From contig CAKRKO010000094.1 in assembly GCA_934358495.1 (NCBI GenBank), positions 1 to 8,778 of the forward strand: 8,778 nt of DNA, written 5' to 3'. The notes below the pieces were generated by a model. It did no database searches and was not told the DNA's origin. It was given only the letters and a program-made list of their open reading frames with translations. Numbering within the stretch: position 1 is the first letter of the stretch; each line of letters opens with the position of its first letter. Made by a program: the position numbers and the translations under genes. This document shows positions 6,286 through 8,778 of the stretch, piece after piece. The stretch is from an uncultured Eubacterium sp. (lineage in GTDB: Bacteria; Bacillota; Clostridia; Lachnospirales; Lachnospiraceae).

Positions 6286-7316
6286 ATTTTGACAAGATGA
6301 ATGCTATTCTGGCTGCCTGGTCAGAAGCTTACCATATTTTTGCTCCGGCATGGGATCAGAGAAAGAAAAAAGTGCGCTACCGTGAGATTAAAACCATTGA
6401 TCAGATCGTGCTGGATCGTCAGTCAGATTTTTCACCGAAGGAAGCGTATTATCCGGTATCGCAGACGATGTTTTATTTTACCGATACAGATGTGACAGAG
6501 AGTGAACTGGCAGACGATAAGGGAATTCTGATTTTTGCCCGTCCATGTGATATCAACGGAATGGCACGTCTGGACTGCATTTTCATGGAAAATGGCGGTC
6601 ATGCGGATTATTTTTACGCAAGACTGCGGGAGAAAGTAAAAGTGGTTATGCTGGAGTGCCGGGAGAGTTTTGCAGATTGCTTCTGTGTTTCTATGGGAAC
6701 AAACAAGACAGAGAAGTACGATGCAGCTGTCCGCATTACGGAAAATGAAGTGCTGGTGGATATAAAAGATGCTGCACTTAGCAGTGATTTTTCATCTGTA
6801 TCAGCCTGCGATTTCACACCGGAATATGTACAGGAGAATCAGAAAAAACTGCACATTCCGCAGATCACAGACCGTAGTATGTTAAAACCGATCAGTGATC
6901 TGGAGTATTGGAATCAGTTTGATGAAAAATGTATGTCCTGTGGCGGATGCAATACTGTCTGCGGAACTTGCAGTTGTTTTGATACGGTGGATGTCATTTA
7001 TCAGGAGGGAAGCCGAAGCGGAGAACGCCGCAGAGTCTGGTCTTCCTGTATGCTGGAGACGTTTACAGAGACTGCCGGTGGTGGTCGTGCCCGCAAGACA
7101 CCGGGAGCAAATATGCGTTTTAAGGTACTGCATAAGTTTTATGATTTTGCAGACCGTTTCGCAAAGGATGGCAGTCATGGGATTGCCTGCGATGCACAGA
7201 TGTGTATCGGATGCGGTCGCTGCGATATGAGATGTCCGAAAGAGATTTCTTTCTTTGATGCAGTGGACGGACTTGCAGCGGAAATAGAAAAAATGAATGC
7301 GGGAGAGGAGGCATAG
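6270..7316 (+). CDS. asrA: Anaerobic sulfite reductase subunit A (AsrA)-like ferredoxin protein
   Basis: The product is 348 aa from the ATG at 6270, almost the length of Salmonella AsrA. The N-terminal two thirds carries the AsrA / sulfhydrogenase beta-subunit signature RPCDINGMARLDCIFMENG (91-109) and VVMLECRESFADCFCVSMGTN (125-145). The C-terminal third binds two [4Fe-4S] clusters: C221-x2-C224-x2-C227-x3-C231 and C312-x2-C315-x2-C318-x3-C322. The frame is open 42 codons further upstream, but that part lies inside the chaperone gene. GGGAGG at 6258-6263, 6 bases before ATG 6270, and the family length fix the start. In the sulfite reductase this subunit passes electrons from AsrB to the siroheme subunit AsrC. 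AsrC is absent here, so electrons are inferred to go to the four-cluster ferredoxin and the molybdoenzyme. Alternative name: hydrogenase/sulfur-reductase beta-type electron-transfer subunit. Confidence 0.9.
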   Translation: MGYRVDFDKMNAILAAWSEAYHIFAPAWDQRKKKVRYREIKTIDQIVLDRQSDFSPKEAYYPVSQTMFYFTDTDVTESELADDKGILIFARPCDINGMARLDCIFMENGGHADYFYARLREKVKVVMLECRESFADCFCVSMGTNKTEKYDAAVRITENEVLVDIKDAALSSDFSSVSACDFTPEYVQENQKKLHIPQITDRSMLKPISDLEYWNQFDEKCMSCGGCNTVCGTCSCFDTVDVIYQEGSRSGERRRVWSSCMLETFTETAGGGRARKTPGANMRFKVLHKFYDFADRFAKDGSHGIACDAQMCIGCGRCDMRCPKEISFFDAVDGLAAEIEKMNAGEEA

Positions 7317-7320
7317 TGCA

Positions 7321-8109
7321 ATGGAAAATATTATGAAACCGGAACCGCACAAAATCATACATGTATTGCGCCAGACGGCAGCAGAGTTTACGATTCGTGT
7401 GGCCTGTGACAAAGATCCGGGTTACGGGCAGTTTTTCCAGCTGTCTCTGCCGAAAATCGGAGAGGCACCGATTTCTGTCTGTGGAAAAGGCCCAGGTTAT
7501 GTGGAATTTACCATCCGTAAAGTCGGACGACTGACCGGGGGCGTGTTTGATCTGAAAGCAGGAGATACACTGTTCATGCGTGGACCGTATGGGAATGCAT
7601 TTCCGGTGGAGCAGTTTGAGAACAAAAATCTGGTTGTTATCTGCGGTGGTACTGGTATGTCACCGGTAAAAACAACATTAACTCATTTTTACGATCATCC
7701 GGAAATCTGCAAATCAGTGTATCTGATTGCCGGATTTAAGGATATCAACTGTGTGCTGTTCAATGAGGAGCGTGCAAAATTTGCAGAGAAATTCCACTGT
7801 ACGTATTGTCTGGATAACTCCGAAGCACCGGGATTTCATAAGGGAATGGTTACACAATACATTCCGGAGGTGCCTTTTGACAGCTTCGAGGATTATAATG
7901 TAGTCATCGTAGGCCCGCCTCCAATGATGCGGTTTTCCGCATTGGAGTGTATGAAATGCGGAGTTCCTCCGGAGAAAATATGGGTTTCATTTGAACGAAA
8001 GATGTCCTGTGCAGTAGGAAAGTGCGGTCATTGCAAGATCAATGAAACATATGTATGCCTGGAGGGACCTGTATTTAACTATACCAAGGCAAAAGAGTTA
8101 TTTGACTAG
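7321..8109 (+). CDS. asrB: Anaerobic sulfite reductase subunit B (AsrB)-like NAD(P)H:acceptor flavoprotein
   Basis: The product is 262 aa from the ATG at 7321. It has the PyrK/ferredoxin-NADP reductase fold: an FAD-binding barrel (about 12-95, with EAPISVCGKG at 48-57), a nucleotide-binding domain opening with VVICGGTGMSPVKT (105-118) and ending VVIVGPPPMM (194-203), and a C-terminal [2Fe-2S] site C230-x4-C235-x2-C238-x7-C246. Family role: oxidises NADH or NADPH and passes single electrons on through FAD and the iron-sulfur cluster. GAGAGGAGG at 7303-7311 lies 9 bases before the ATG. The frame extends 8 codons upstream into asrA without a good site. Only 4 bases separate it from the asrA stop. 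It is the last gene of the operon and marks the pathway as pyridine-nucleotide driven. NADH versus NADPH cannot be decided from sequence. Confidence 0.91.
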   Translation: MENIMKPEPHKIIHVLRQTAAEFTIRVACDKDPGYGQFFQLSLPKIGEAPISVCGKGPGYVEFTIRKVGRLTGGVFDLKAGDTLFMRGPYGNAFPVEQFENKNLVVICGGTGMSPVKTTLTHFYDHPEICKSVYLIAGFKDINCVLFNEERAKFAEKFHCTYCLDNSEAPGFHKGMVTQYIPEVPFDSFEDYNVVIVGPPPMMRFSALECMKCGVPPEKIWVSFERKMSCAVGKCGHCKINETYVCLEGPVFNYTKAKELFD

Positions 8110-8130
8110 ATTCTTGTTTAGGGGAGTTTA

Positions 8131-8334
8131 AAAAGAAGCTGGAAGAAAACTCCAATGCCGGCACGACTGATTTTCTATCTTCGCTGCGCCGCTTATCTCC
8201 GACCGCTTTCGCGAACTCACCAACAGCAAAATCAGCTGTTGGCTCAGACACACTCCCGCGGTCGGGCTATGCTCGCTTCGATAACAAAAATCAGTCTATC
8301 GCCTTGCCTTGGAGTTTTGCTTCCAGCTTCTTTT
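8131..8334. repeat. 204-bp foldback (long imperfect inverted repeat)
   Basis: Starting 22 bases after the asrB stop, 8131-8155 pairs with 8309-8334 over 25 bp with one bulged G at 8319. Moving inward are 8166-8174 with 8287-8295 (9 bp), 8176-8179 with 8280-8283, 8199-8206 with 8258-8265 (8 bp, CCGACCGC) and the tip hairpin CCAACAGC 8220-8227 with GCTGTTGG 8235-8242. The whole segment forms one nested cruciform or RNA stem. The terminal 25-bp arms look like the inverted repeats of a miniature element. The outer right arm ends in CTTCTTTT, so it may also terminate the operon transcript. An open frame at 8155-8418 crosses it but has no ribosome binding site and is an effect of the repeat. Confidence 0.75.
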
Positions 8335-8435
8335 ATCTACGCCGTGACACGCATGCATATACTTCACCGAAGTAATAAGCACTATGCTGTATGCGCAGAT
8401 TTACATATCGAAAGATGACTTGCATGTAAGCGATT
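8335..8435. other. Spacer between foldbacks, no gene seen
   Basis: About 100 bases with only small inverted repeats, for example TTACAT at 8401-8406 and ATGTAA at 8424-8429. No ribosome binding site followed by a credible coding frame was found. Together with 8110-8130 and 8592-8706 it belongs to a non-coding, repeat-rich tract that runs from the end of asrB to the edge of the window. Confidence 0.5.
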
Positions 8436-8591
8436 AGCTATGGACGCTACCCTTGATAGAAGAAAAAAAGAACGGCTTTCCCTTTGTTACCGACGGCGAA
8501 GAACTCAAGAACATGTAGATTTTCTCCGTCGCCGGCAACAGTGTAGCCGTTCTTTTTTTCTCTTTCAAGGGCATGCCGCTGCGCGGTAGCT
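8436..8591. repeat. Second foldback with a perfect 16-bp arm
   Basis: GAAAAAAAGAACGGCT at 8462-8477 is the exact reverse complement of 8545-8560. Outside it, CCCTTGA 8450-8456 pairs with TCAAGGG 8565-8571, and AGCTA 8436-8440 with TAGCT 8587-8591. Inside it, 8485-8491 pairs with 8534-8540 (6 of 7) and 8492-8496 with 8526-8530. The apical loop is about 8502-8520. On the plus strand the arm at 8545-8560 is GC-rich followed by seven T residues, so the inner part also has the form of a strong terminator. The minus-strand frame at 8434-8649 that spans it lacks protein-like features. Confidence 0.75.
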
Positions 8592-8706
8592 GAATTTCTC
8601 CCTTAGGCTCTGAATCTAAGAACATATAGCGGCTTCGCCGCCAGAACAAACAATTACGGACTGATGTTAAGCAATTATAAGTCTGTACAATAAGGTTTTT
8701 TAAACT

Positions 8707-8768
8707 GTTTTTGAGTTTCTCGCCGTCGGTAATCGACGTATAGCAGTTCTTTTGTATATGGTCAAGGG
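8707..8768. repeat. Diverged partial copy of the second foldback
   Basis: 8707-8732 matches the reverse complement of 8487-8512 at 23 of 26 positions, and 8742-8768 matches 8545-8571 at 19 of 27, including the AGC-GTTCTTTT and TCAAGGG ends. These two blocks are in the order expected for one arm of the same element, so a second, older copy of the foldback family lies here. No matching opposite arm is seen just to the left, so the copy is partial or its partner lies beyond the window edge. Confidence 0.6.
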
Positions 8769-8778
8769 TGGCGTAAAT

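Noticed and set aside
6882..7412. 176-codon open frame on the minus strand
   Set aside because: Antisense to asrA and the start of asrB, with composition typical of a shadow frame.
8155..8418. 87-codon plus-strand frame in the post-operon tract
   Set aside because: It runs across the 204-bp foldback, lacks a ribosome binding site, and its translation is explained by the palindromic arms.
8434..8649. 71-codon minus-strand frame
   Set aside because: It spans the second foldback, and the poly-Lys and poly-Phe stretches come from the A/T arms of the repeat.
8131..8778. CRISPR array, group II intron or retron in the repeat-rich tail
   Set aside because: Repeats are inverted rather than regularly spaced direct repeats, no intron domain V-like sequence was seen, and no reverse transcriptase gene is present in the window.

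Overview
The window looks like chromosomal DNA of an anaerobic gut-type Clostridia, most probably Lachnospiraceae. This rests on strong AGGAGG-type ribosome binding sites, a perfect TTGACA-17-TATAAT promoter, tight translational coupling, oxygen-sensitive Fe-S enzymes, and Rpn-type and AAA-ATPase/DUF1703-type PD-(D/E)XK proteins of the kind common in that family. No rRNA or tRNA is present to settle the taxonomy.

Layout: (1) 1-313 is a leader region with a weak terminator-like hairpin and a candidate promoter. (2) 314-1297 encodes an Rpn-family recombination-promoting nuclease/putative transposase. (3) 1298-1451 is a convergent intergenic region with two long hairpins. (4) 1452-1925, minus strand, is the decayed C-terminal remnant of an AAA-ATPase-like/DUF1703 protein, broken by an in-frame TGA and truncated at both ends. 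(5) 1915-2073 carries a consensus sigma-A promoter followed by a perfect 12-bp palindrome, a probable operator. (6) 2074-8109 is one five-gene operon. (7) 8110-8778 has no convincing gene and holds at least two long imperfect foldback repeats plus part of a further copy.

The operon is the core of the window. It encodes a molybdopterin catalytic subunit of the DMSO-reductase superfamily (879 aa, one N-terminal [4Fe-4S], predicted Cys Mo ligand), a DmsB/PsrB-like four-cluster ferredoxin subunit, a TorD-like chaperone, and homologues of AsrA and AsrB, the electron-input subunits of anaerobic sulfite reductase. The siroheme subunit AsrC is absent from the operon. No protein has a Tat signal or membrane anchor, so the likely assembly is a soluble cytoplasmic reductase. 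Inferred electron path: NAD(P)H -> FAD and [2Fe-2S] of AsrB -> [4Fe-4S] of AsrA -> four-cluster ferredoxin -> [4Fe-4S]/Mo cofactor -> unknown acceptor. The substrate cannot be read from sequence. Sulfur oxyanions, arsenate or another small inorganic acceptor, or reductive dehydroxylation of an aromatic, are possibilities only.

A second theme is small palindromic DNA. A foldback element sits between the first two operon genes, and 28 bp of the first gene's 3' end, including its stop codon, is repeated after it. Two larger foldbacks follow the operon. These look like non-autonomous repeats or structured RNA elements that may also shape operon expression.
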